64,000 nt of DNA from Akebia trifoliata (taxonomy: Eukaryota > Streptophyta > Magnoliopsida > Ranunculales > Lardizabalaceae), in assembly GCA_017979445.1 (NCBI GenBank), contig CM030716.1:9175974-9239973 (forward strand), given 5' to 3'. Position 1 is the first letter of the stretch, and every line of letters starts with the position of its first letter. The position numbers and the translations under genes were made by a program. Shown one piece after another: positions 12,901 to 24,900 of the stretch. Below the pieces are notes generated by a model. That model was given only the letters and a program-made list of their open reading frames with translations. It did no database searches and was not told the DNA's origin.

Positions 12901-15900
12901 TTATGACTTTTGGTCTTATTTAATTGACTTTTAATGTTTTGACTTTAGTCTTAATTGATTGACTTTTAATATCTTGACTTCAGTCTTGCTTAATTGACTT
13001 TAATTTTGACTTCAGTCTCACTTAATTGAATTTACTACCTTGACTTCAGTCTTGCTTGATTTACTTTTAATTTTTGGAGAAGGCCCCTCCATTATTTCTT
13101 TAATTCTTTGGACCCCCAAATGGAGGGGTCCTTAAAGAAATATCCCACGAACCCTCAACAATTTTGCCCGAGAGTCCGATTAATCGATTTTTAGGTTCAA
13201 AATTTTAAATTAATTTCATTAATGTTTCACTTTAATTATTTAATGTTTTATTTATTAATTTCGGAATTTTTTATCATGAAAATTGTGAAATTACCGTTTT
13301 GCCCCCAAAGAGGACTTTTCACGTTTTAGGTCAGTTTTTAATGTTCTAAGATGTTTTAGAATCGATTTTTCGTAAGGAATTCAATGAGAATGTTGGTTTG
13401 TGTCATTTATGAAAATTATTATGTGAAATGGTCGTGAACTTTATGAGGGGCATTTTCGTAATTTTGTCGAATTCTGTTAAAATTGGTGAAATGATTTATT
13501 TGGTTTCAATTTGTGATTTTATGTATTTGAGAGAGTTTTCCTAAGCGTAACGTAGGCTCTAAGGTGGTTTTGAGGTTAGGGGTATTTTAGTAATTTGATC
13601 AATTTTAGTGATTTTTATCGTGAAGCTTCTTTTTGGTCCGCAAGATGATGATTTCTATGTTTCTAGGGTTGTATTTTCCTAGCGTAGCGTGGTTTCTAAG
13701 GTTTTGTCAGCTTGAGATACCTCATCCGGATTTCTGAAACATATCTGGTAACAAAGTAAAGCAATGGAATACACATCCATCATTGGGAATCATTGCGATC
13801 GGGTTGACGAGTTGATTAATCAGGCGAGTGCAAAAATGGGGTGTCTACAGATGCCCCTCTTTGGCAGAGGGTTGAAGCAAACTAGATAGCAAATCTATTT
13901 TGGTAGATAGTGCGATATCCGAATGCCAAAGCTAGTGACAGTTCATTTTGCAGCCTGATTTAGCAATTCGTCAGGGTGTTCGGATCCTTGAGCGTAAAAC
14001 TCTCTCTGAACTAAAAGGTTGTCAGGTCCTCAAGCGTGAGCTTTCACTGACAGTGTCAGATCCTTGAATTTTAAAGAATTCTCCTTGACTAAAAGGTGCA
14101 AGTGTGAGTGTATGTACTGTGTGAAACTGAGTAAAAATGTGTCAGGTCCCAGAGATCTTCTCTCACTGACAATAATGATTCAAAATTGAAATGTGTTTAT
14201 GCAACGAAAACAATCATGGCAAGGTTGAACAATAAAGTAATTGAAGTCATAACATTGTAGGAACTTCATTAAATCCTATTTGAAAATTCTTTTTTAGAGT
14301 TCGAAAAAAATTTGAGTCTCGTTTATCAGACTCAAACAATCCTGTTAAATTCATTTTATGATTCAGACAAAACTGGAGTCTCGTTTCTCGGACTCTAGCT
14401 AAGGTTTACAGGAACTTTAAACAATCCTATTAAATATGGAGTCTCGTTTCTCGGACTCGAGCTAAGGTTTGCAAGCACTTCAAAAAGGCTATTCATTCTA
14501 TGATTCAAAAAGTTGGAGTCTCGTTTCTCGGACTCGAACTTAGGTTTGTAGGCATTTCAAAAAGCCTATTCATTCAAAAAGTTGGAGTCTCGTTTCTCAG
14601 ACTCGAACTTAGGTTTGTAGGCACTTCGAAAAGCCTATTCATTCTATGATTCAAAAAGTTGGAGTCTTGTTTCTCGGATTCGAACTTAGGTTGGTAGGCA
14701 CTTCAAAAAGCCTATTCATTCTATGATTCAAGAAGTTGGAGTCTCGTTTCTCGGACTCGAACTTAGGTTTGTAGGCACTTCAAAAAGCCTATTCATTCTA
14801 TGATTCAAAAAGTTGGAGTCTCGTTTCTCGGACTCGAACTTAGGTTTGTAGGCACTTCAAAAAGCCCATTCATTCTATGATTCAAAAAGTTGGAATCTCG
14901 TTTCTCGGACTCGAACTTGGGTTTGTAGGCACTTCAAAAAGCCTATTCATTCTATGATTCAACAAGTTGGAGTCTCGTTTCTCGGACTCGAACTTAGGTT
15001 TGTAGGCACTTCAAAAAGCCTATTCATTCTATGATTCAAAAAGTTGGAGTCTCGTTTCTCGGACTCGAACTTAGGTTTGTAGGCACTTCAAAAAGCCCAT
15101 TCATTCTATGATTCGAAAAGTTGGAGTCTCGTTTCTCGGACTCGAACTTGGGTTTGTAGGCACTTCAAAAAGCCTATTCATTCTATGATTCAACAAGTTG
15201 GAGTCTCGTTTCTCGGACTCGAACTTAGGTTTGTAGACACTTCAAAAAGCCTATTCATTCTATGATTCAAAATCGAGCTCAAAGTTTGAAAGATCAGGTC
15301 TTTATTGGCTTATCATGTATCTGGATTCGTAATTATCATTGGGCTTCGCCGGACTTTTAAACTTTTGTATGATTTTCTTTTTATCATGTAATTAAGAATA
15401 AAAACTTTGGAATTAAATGACCTTCAAAAATGCCCCTAGTTTCAAGGTTGGCTTTAACTGGGACTTGACTACGAGACTGATGGAATGGATTACGCTTGAA
15501 AAATATGGACTCTGATGTATGATAGATAGAAGAACTGACATTCTCTTAAATTTAAGACTCTTAAGATTATCATATGTGCAATAAAGAATTGATCATTTTC
15601 TTTCGAATTTCTTTTGAAAAATGCTTGAGCTGGACTTAAAAAATCTTGATAAATATTAGAATAAAAGATCTTCCTCTTCAAAGTGGTTGATGATTCTACA
15701 TCTTCCATTAGCGAACACTTGAACAAGTAAACATACTTTTGAAGATCCTACAATGTTCAAGATGACTTCTGATTTTTTCGACTTCAATATTGTCTTTGTC
15801 GGATGTGAGCTCTTGGCTAAAAGACAAATATCGTGGCTTGAATGGTTCTGCAGTTTCTGCACAAGCTTCCTTCCGAATTTTTCTTCTTGACGGGACCTTT

Positions 15901-18900
15901 CCTCCCATTTGATGATGCCCTAATTTTTGCCTAGATCGCCTCTTTAGGTTTTCAATCTAGCGGGCTTTGTTTTTCTTTTTCTGATGATGCCTTGATTTTT
16001 GCCTAGATCGCCTTTTCAGGTTTTCAACCTAGCAGGCTTTCTTTTTTATGGTTATGCCCTAAATTTTGCCTAAGCCGCCTTTTCAGGTTTTCGACTTAGC
16101 GGGCTTCTCTTTTTTTTCTTGATGATCTTGTATAACCAACTCGACAACTTCTCAGTTCCCTGCACCTTAACCGAGTCAATTAGCCTTCAGGAGGACTTAA
16201 TAGGTGGGCTTAGGATATGGTTTAGAAAGAAAAGATATAAGGCTCAACTTCCCAAAATGTCCTTAGTTTGATATTCTCTCTTTTCTATCAATTATTTTGA
16301 TTTTTTTTCTAAATGCCCCTAGTTTGGCATTCTTTTCTTTTTATCAATTCTTTTGATTCTTTTTTCTAATGCCCCTAGTTTGACATTCTTTTCTTTTAAA
16401 CCTTTCAATAGTAGATTTTTCTTTTGGATGACACTTTCCTTAAGAGAATACTTTTTTCTTTTAATGACCGGGCCTGAAGTAACTTCTCAGGTTGCCTACG
16501 TACCCCAAATATTTCTTTTTTTCCTTTTGGGATCAGGTCAAAACGTAGTTCATACTAAGATTCCCTCCCAAGGTTGGTTGGTGTGGTTTAGAAAGAAATA
16601 GGCTATTTGATTTTTCTAGAGGCTGCAAGGGGCTAAAGAAGGTTTTCTTTTTCTTGGTAAGACAGGAAAATGGTTCGACCAAAGAAGGCCTCCTTTTGTG
16701 AATGCTGCTTAACTCGGTCAAAGCTTTAGGAATTCGATATCTGGATTACTCTGTCAACTAAGATTTCCTTTTGGAGAATGAATATTCTTCAGTCTTCTTC
16801 TGAGAAAGAGTAATCTTCAGTCTTCTTCTACGGAGTTGAGTGAGACTGAGTTCTTTGTATTTGACATTGACTCGTTCAACTATTTCCAAACTTCAAAAGA
16901 AATCTCATATTCTTTTGTGAATGAGAACTTTCTTTACTTGAGTGAAAAACATGGTAGATCCACTTGTAAGTCTTAGCATCTTTGTTGATGTTTTTAGTTA
17001 TATCATCTTTGACAGATAATCTTTGGCTTTGAAATCACTCTTGACTTGATCTATGTTTTTGTGTAATTCATCCATATATCCTTATGAGATCATGCAAGAA
17101 CGTTGTTGAATTTCTCAAGTAAATTTATTATTCTTTTCATGTTCTGCTAAGGAAAATGTAGTACCCATTTGCACTTCTTAAGTGTACTCTTTAATTCCAA
17201 TATTTATTAAGTTTGATTAGTGAGCTCTAAGTCAATCCTCATGTTAGATATTATGCTCAAATCATTATTACACGTATGATAATCAGAAGCTTCTATATTT
17301 TATTGGAATTGAAAAACATTGATTGACAAACTCGACTACTGGATTTAAAGAATGACAAAAACTGGATTGAAACTCAAAGAAAACTCAGGGACAATTATCT
17401 ACAAAGAGAGAAGGTCCTTTTGGGTGGATGGATTACTTGAACTTAACATTGGTACTTTGACTAGACGACTCTTTTGACGGACCCAAAATGACATAGATGA
17501 GGATTTAAAATATTTGGGACCAATTATCACCCGATTGGAAGTAAACCAAGGTTAACCATTGACTCTAAAGGTTTGACTCTTAACCACATGATTAAAGTTT
17601 CGATATAGAATAGTCCAAGTTCGATGGAAAATATCGAATCCAAATGCACTATAAGTCTATGATGACCAAGAAAATGAGAAAGATTAGGCACGGGTCTACC
17701 CCTGATTGGGATTGAACCTTTGATCAGACAAATTAATTTGATCCTAAGATCGAATCTTTCTATATAAAGTGGTCTGGATCTTTAAAAGTGAAATCAATTA
17801 GTCCAACTGATTTGGTATTGATCAGTTTGATCCATTTGTCAATTGGGCCAACTGGTTTAAGTGATTCAAATTAATTGGTACATTTCACCGATTGGGTTGG
17901 ACCGATATTGCGAGTTCTGTTTGATTATTCTGGATCGGTCCGACCACTTACCTGTTGGTTGGATTGAATAAAGCAACCCGGGAACACCCATAGTCAGTTC
18001 GGGTCGTGACCTACAAGGAAGGTTTCTAGACTCTAAGCTTACTACGTGCAATGCATTTCATCTGGCCACCCTTACCCAAATACACCTATATACCTCTCGA
18101 TACGTGGTGACTTGGTTTGATATACCGTATAGGTGATAATCTAAAACCTCAACTCACTTCTCTGAAGCCAAAAACAGTCAGTTTGATCTCCAGTTGAGAG
18201 GTGGCGCACAATGCTGAGCAAGGGCCCACTTAAATACCTCTCGTCTAGAATAGACGTAGTCTATCCCCCTCGTACAGTAGGGTACAGCGGGGCAAGATCT
18301 TGCTTAGGCACCGGTTTTGACCAAGAAGTGCAATTGATATACTTAGATTACCTTTTATACCTATGGGTACGAGTCAAGAGTTGTAGCTTTCATAAATGGT
18401 TTGGCATCCCACGAGGGGACCGACCACGTACTAGTACTACGTTGGCAATCGGGACATGTGACTGTGTGGCTCACAATAGGTTAAAGGCTCAGGTCGCTCC
18501 AGCCTGGGCGCATCAATATGTCTCTCAGAATCACCTGATCAGACGGTATTAATGCCCCAGTTCGATATACCCTAAGGTACGTGACTGGAGTTGTGGGTTT
18601 CATGAATGACGTCGCATCTCCGAAGAGACCGGGCCACGCACTAGTGCCACGTTGGCTAAATGGGACGTGTAAGTGAGTAAAGCAATAAACATGCATGTGG
18701 TGTGTGCAAAGTAAGGTGGGGTGTGCCCGGGGCCTTTTCCAAACAAATGGGCCCATGGCCCAATCAAACCAATCATTATAACATGAATTATATGGATCTA
18801 AGCATCATTCCAATCACACAAACATTTAATCATGATCAACATTATGACCAACATCAAACATGCATTCCCAATGATATTATGGCATATTAAATAGGCAATT

Positions 18901-21900
18901 ATCATGAATTAATAATATGGTCCGCTTCACAATTTAAACATGCACATATACGGTATGTGGCAATCAATTTGACCCGATCATCGCAATAATTTGATAAATT
19001 TTATAGTCCAATCAAGATTATTTTGGGGCGACCAAAAATAATTCAAAATTTCTAAGAATTTCGAGTTAAGGGTACAATAATGATCAATGAAATAAAGAGG
19101 ATGGTTTTGTTCATCATTTTTTTTTTTTTTTTTAAAATAAATTGAGCCCAATCAAGGAAATTCAAAAAACAAAACAACTTGAGCATATGTCGCCATTAGC
19201 AACATTTAAAAAATTTGATTTCATTATTTTTTAAACTTCCCCTTTTAAAAAAAAAAAAACTTTTACTCTTTATTTTTTTATTTTGATTTTCCCCTTTTTT
19301 TTAGAAAACAAATTGATCTTAAAAAAAAACCAAGATAATTTCGTGAGACAGATTATATGCCGCTGCCAATAATCGAACTCATCCGGCACATGTCGAGATC
19401 GGTCTTGCTGTTTTAAAACAGCAGGATAACGTCGAGATCAACAGCAGCTCAACGTCGAGATCAACGTCGAGATCAACCCTTAACAGCAGCATAATCGTCG
19501 AGATCAGCAGTATAATCGTCGAGATCAACAGCTTAATCGTCGAGATCAGAAGGTTATCGTCGAGATAAAGCGTCGAGATCAGCATATAACAGCAGCTAGT
19601 CGTCGAGATCAGCCTAGAACAGCAGGCTAATCGTCGAGATCAGCCTATAACGGTATACCAGCGTCGAGATCAGCCTTAGGTGCTGTTTTAAAACAACAGG
19701 GCCACTGTTACCAACTCGATATTTGGCCATTAACGTTATTGGTTATCCAGAACCGAGAGCACCAAAGAGATATAACAGATAACTCGGACAAAGTTAATCA
19801 AAAAAACGCAGAGAGTACATAAAATATCCGAGTTGCAGTCATGGAGTTTCATGAGGATAAACTTCCATCTCATCTTGCTGCGATGAAAATTCCCCATGAA
19901 CTGTCTCTTGATGATTCCGGTCTTTTGTTTGAAAAGAAGAGAGAAACTGAGATTGAAACAAATCTCCATAGAGATCCTCGCATTCGAAGTCGAGATCAAC
20001 GGTATCTACCTCACCAAAACGACTGATCAGAGAAAAAAAACAGCCACCAAACTTGAGACTTGAAACGATATTTGAGTAAAGAAAAAAACTCAAGAACAGC
20101 GCCCTACCAGTCCCAAAAAACAGCCACAAAAATCAGGAAGGAGAAACGACGTTCGAGTTCTCTGATCTCAATCAAATCTCCCATCTCGTACAGAAGACAA
20201 CGCCCCCTACCAGTCCCTTAGTTCACCATTGCTTGTTCGATCAAGATGATGGCTACTCCGATTGGTTGATACTTAGATCGGTCGACATTGCAAACCAAAG
20301 CGTGGTTTAGGAACAATCGGGGGCAAGGTTCTTCGATCTCTGTTGAGACCGTTGGAACCAAGTGAGGAAGACGATGTGCGGACTTTAAATAAAGGTTTTT
20401 ATTTTTGCCACACCAAACACACCATCACAGGTGTAAACGAAAAAAACAGCAGTTTACTTGTGGCACACCAAAGGGGGCTGCTGTTGGCAGAAACTTCAAA
20501 TTTTTTTTTTTTTTTTTTTTTGAAACTCTATATGCTGTCAATGGACAGCATGTCTTGCCTAATAAACTAAAATAAAAACGAATACCTACCTAATAAGCGA
20601 AAAAACAAATAACTAATAAAAAAAAATCCTTTTTTTTTTTTTTTTTTTTTTTTTAAGGAAAACGGTCAAATGTTAAATCAAGCACACACCCAAATTTTCA
20701 ATCGAAATATACTTATATATGTTAAAAAAATCATGGTCCAAAAATCTCATCCTCAATAAAAGTATTCCTTCGAAATCTCGTATTATTTCGGATCATTCCG
20801 AATGGCCCTTGATTAAACCATAGAGATGATATGTTAAATCAAAGTGCTCCAAGTAGAATCAAACAATCAATGACGTACCAACAAGAATAAAAATAATAAA
20901 GAAACAATAACATGAAACTAACTAAAAATTAAATAAAATAAGCAAAACAAATAAAACTAGGTCATTGGCAATGTCCCCATACTTGGGGTTTTTCAAGTTT
21001 GATCCTCAATGTCCCCAGTGGAGTCGCCACTGAAAGCGCCCTCGATCCGCGGGGTGCGCGGATCCGCTTTTGACCCTTGAGGTTTGGGAGTCGCCACCTA
21101 GTTATTGTGGTCTAGGAACCAAACTGACTCTAACATGGATAAAAGGAACTAATCTACCATAAAAAATCTGAATTCGGGGATCAAGTTACGGGGTTGGAAG
21201 GTGTTAGGCACCAACCCCGCCCGGCCAAAGCCGATCTCTACTAAATTCCCAAGTAAATTACATTGCTAAAACCTAGATAAAAAAAAAATTAAAAATAAAA
21301 ATTTACCTTTCCGATGGCAAAGACTTGGTTCCCTCAGATCTGACAAAAAGAACTCCTTGTACCGTGCTCCCTTGCTTCGTTCTGTTTCCGGATTTGACTT
21401 CGGATCTCCGAGGTAAGGTATCTCCTTGTTTTTGAATCTGAACTCTTCAAGTTCGTTGAGGATTCGGGGGTGCTTTTAGAAGGCTTTTGAGTGTTTTCTA
21501 GACTAAAATTGAAGGAGGGATGTTAGCTAAGGAGTTGGGGCTCCAAAACTAGGGTTTATGGGGGGCTAGGGGAGCTTCTAGACCTACTTCTCCTAGGGTT
21601 TATTATTTGATACGAAAATAGGGTGTGAGCACCTCTATTTATAGAATTTTTTTAAGGATTGATTTGGATAGAGTTAGTATTTAATTAGAGTTCTTTTAAT
21701 TAAAGTTGTGTTTTAGTTAGACTTGTTTTAGGTAGAATTGTGTTTTAATTAGAATTGTTTTAGGTAGAATTGTTTTTAAGTTAGAACTCTATTAGATAGA
21801 GTTATTATTTAATTAGAATTCTATTATGACTTTTGGTCTTATTTAATTGACTTTTAATGTTTTGACTTTAGTCTTAATTGATTGACTTTTAATATCTTGA

Positions 21901-24900
21901 CTTCAGTCTTGCTTAATTGACTTTAATTTTGACTTCAGTCTCACTTAATTGAATTTACTACCTTGACTTCAGTCTTGCTTGATTTACTTTTAATTTTTGG
22001 AGAAGGCCCCTCCATTATTTCTTTAATTCTTTGGACCCCCAAATGGAGGGGTCCTTAAAGAAATATCCCACGAACCCTCAACAATTTTGCCCGAGAGTCC
22101 GATTAATCGATTTTTAGGTTCAAAATTTTAAATTAATTTCATTAATGTTTCACTTTAATTATTTAATGTTTTATTTATTAATTTCGGAATTTTTTATCAT
22201 GAAAATTGTGAAATTACCGTTTTGCCCCCAAAGAGGACTTTTCACGTTTTAGGTCAGTTTTTAATGTTCTAAGATGTTTTAGAATCGATTTTTCGTAAGG
22301 AATTCAATGAGAATGTTGGTTTGTGTCATTTATGAAAATTATTATGTGAAATGGTCGTGAACTTTATGAGGGGCATTTTCGTAATTTTGTCGAATTCTGT
22401 TAAAATTGGTGAAATGATTTATTTGGTTTCAATTTGTGATTTTATGTATTTGAGAGAGTTTTCCTAAGCGTAACGTAGGCTCTAAGGTGGTTTTGAGGTT
22501 AGGGGTATTTTAGTAATTTGATCAATTTTAGTGATTTTTATCGTGAAGCTTCTTTTTGGTCCGCAAGATGATGATTTCTATGTTTCTAGGGTTGTATTTT
22601 CCTAGCGTAGCGTGGTTTCTAAGGTTTTGTCAGCTTGAGATACCTCATCCGGATTTCTGAAACATATCTGGTAACAAAGTAAAGCAATGGAATACACATC
22701 CATCATTGGGAATCATTGCGATCGGGTTGACGAGTTGATTAATCAGGCGAGTGCAAAAATGGGGTGTCTACAGTTGTGTAGCAGGTCATTTTGAACGTGA
22801 CAAAACTATTGATGTGGTGGAAGATAGATTTTATTGGCATAGCCTTAAGGTAGATGTCATCAGGATTATTAGACAATGTTGTATATGTCAACTTGCAAAG
22901 GGACGAAAGCAGAATGTAAGACTTTATACTCCACTACGCATCTCACATGAACCTAGGCAAGATCTCTCCATGGACTTGGTGTGTGGTTTGCCAAAGACTG
23001 TTAGAGGCCATGATTCTATTTATGTAGTGGGTCGATTTTTTAAGATGGCTCACTTTATTCCATGTAGCAAGACTTCTGAGTTCTGATGCATCACACATGG
23101 CCACTCTTTTCTTCAGAGAGATAGCACAATTACATGGACTTCCATTGACTATAGTGTCTGACAGAGATGTTAAGTTCATGAGCTACTTTTGGAAGACTTT
23201 ATAGAAGTTATTAAATACCAAGCTGAAATACTCTTCTTCATTCCATCCTAGACAGACGGCCAGACAGAGGTAGTTAACAGGGGCAAAGGTGATATCCTAA
23301 GATGCTTGGTTAGTGATCATGTTTCTAGGTGGGATTACCTATTGCTGAATTTGCTTATAACAGTCCAGTCAATAGATCTACAAGAACAAGTCCATTTGAA
23401 GTGATTACAGGCATGCAACCTAGACGACTTATTAACCTCATCAATTTACCATCAGATGTACGAGTCAGCATTGAGGCAGATGGGTTTGCTAGGCACATAC
23501 ATAATATACAAGATGATGTTTGTAGAAGAATCGCTATTAGAAACAATGCCTACAAGGCTAAGGTAGATTTGCATTGCCGTTTGGTTGACTTTCAGGAAGG
23601 TGATATGGTTATGATACGTATTAGGCTTAAAAGATTTCCTAAAGGAACTTATAAAAAACTTCATTCAAAGAGAGTTGGCCCTTTCAAAATTCTTAAGAAG
23701 ATTGCCTCTAATGCTTATGTTTTAGAGCTTCTAGAAGACATGAGTATTAGCCTATCTGTAATGTGGAGGATCTCACTGCTTATCATGGTCACTATGATAG
23801 TACTTAAATGCCCGCTCCTAATTTACCTCCTACTCCTACAACTTCTGATGTTATAGAAGATGTTTTGGATGAGAAGGTGATTTCTACTACAAATGATGAC
23901 AATTAGAAGTTCCTAGTGAAGTGGAAAGATCGTCTATTATCAAAATGTACTTGGGTTACAACTAAAGAATTTCAACAACTTAACCCTGATATATATGAAT
24001 AATATCATGCCTTAACTCGACCGGGTCGAGTTCTTTAAATCTGGGGAGAGATGATGAGAATCCTAAAGAACCTTGGAAGACCTATTATGGGAGGAGGAAG
24101 ACTAATAAACAAGCATTGATGTGGCATGAAGATGAGTCTTGTGATGTTTATTGAGTTTTTATGAGTTTTTTTCTTATAGCAACCAAGGGTATTTTGGTCT
24201 TCTTACATTTTAGTTGTGAGGCCCCAACAATTATTTTTTGTTTTTTGAGTCTTATTTTACGTTCCTCCAAAGATTCAAGGCATTTGGTCAAGTTTTTTGG
24301 GAGCTATCAGTCTTTTTTGTCGTTTTAGTTCATTTTAGAGGTCAAGGGTAAATCTGTAATTTTGCCCTTTAAGTATGGACGTCCAAATTATAAATCCTTA
24401 TAAATAATATCTTTTGTTCTCTTTTTAAAGGCTAATAAATAAAATATGACTTTTTGCTACCTAAGCAACCTAGGTGATTGATTCTCAAACCCTAGAAGTG
24501 ATTTCTAGGAACCTAGAGTGATTTTAGGGCTTTTTCTCTCTATTTTTCCTTTCTCTATTATTGGTGAGAGACTTGTTGCTAGCTAATTTGTTGCTAAATA
24601 AAACTGATTAACCAATTTCATAGTCGGCCCTATATACATAATTACACCATGAAATACATTTCTACAATCCAAATCTCACCTGTGGAGTATTGGTGAATGT
24701 CCACTTGACTGAGTTTATCTCAGTAATAGTATAGTTACTCCCATGATCAGAACGCATCACCTGAATAAAAAACAATTATCATGTGCAACATAGGGAACAT
24801 GTAAATTATACATATTTAAAAAAAAAATGTTGGATGACATTATTAAAAACAACAAAAGAAAATTTCCAATATATGTATGTGTTAGTGATTCTCCAAACAA

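Larger units (their letters stand above)
12108..22772 (-). mobile_element. Ogre/Tat-like LARD (non-autonomous LTR retrotransposon), 10.7 kb
   Basis: Two direct LTRs of 1742 bp look identical by eye, including an A10 run. They are bounded by TGAAAGCGCCC and GTGTCTACA on the plus strand and flanked by a perfect GTTGT target duplication (12103-12107 and 22773-22777). Orientation is minus: the primer site lies beside the right LTR, the purine tract beside the left LTR, and a TATAAATAG box reads on the minus strand. The 7.2-kb interior has no gag or pol that I can see, only short open frames, tandem repeats (14515-15276, 15911-16110, 19391-19676) and homopolymers. It interrupts gypsy A between RNase H and integrase and is absent from unit B. 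Length and lack of coding fit a LARD. Confidence 0.9.
4963..24630 (+). mobile_element. Ty3/gypsy retrotransposon A, degenerate, with two nested elements
   Basis: LTRs lie at 4963-5540 and 24052-24630. A Met-tRNA-type primer site follows the 5' LTR, and a purine tract (CTGGGGAGAGA, about 24041-24051) precedes the 3' LTR. Gag, protease/RT, RNase H and integrase-chromodomain pieces run in order on the plus strand but are broken by stops and frameshifts. A copia element (8298-11461) splits RT from RNase H, and a LARD (12108-22772) splits RNase H from integrase. The element sits in intron 5 of DJ-1 copy A, antisense to the gene. The same insertion is present in copy B. Confidence 0.92.

Noticed and set aside
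14310..15276. Regular 77-bp array considered as a CRISPR-like array
   Set aside because: Whole 77-bp units repeat with no variable spacers, and the array sits inside a plant LTR element; it is an ordinary tandem repeat.
18211..18756. 113-codon plus-strand and 91-codon minus-strand frames in the LARD
   Set aside because: Overlapping, no domain, and the region contains repeated ACTAGTRCYACGTTGGC segments; considered non-coding.
19736..20129. Overlapping open frames on both strands in the LARD interior
   Set aside because: No recognisable gag or pol motif, and they lie by a minisatellite and poly(T) tracts; not supported as genes.
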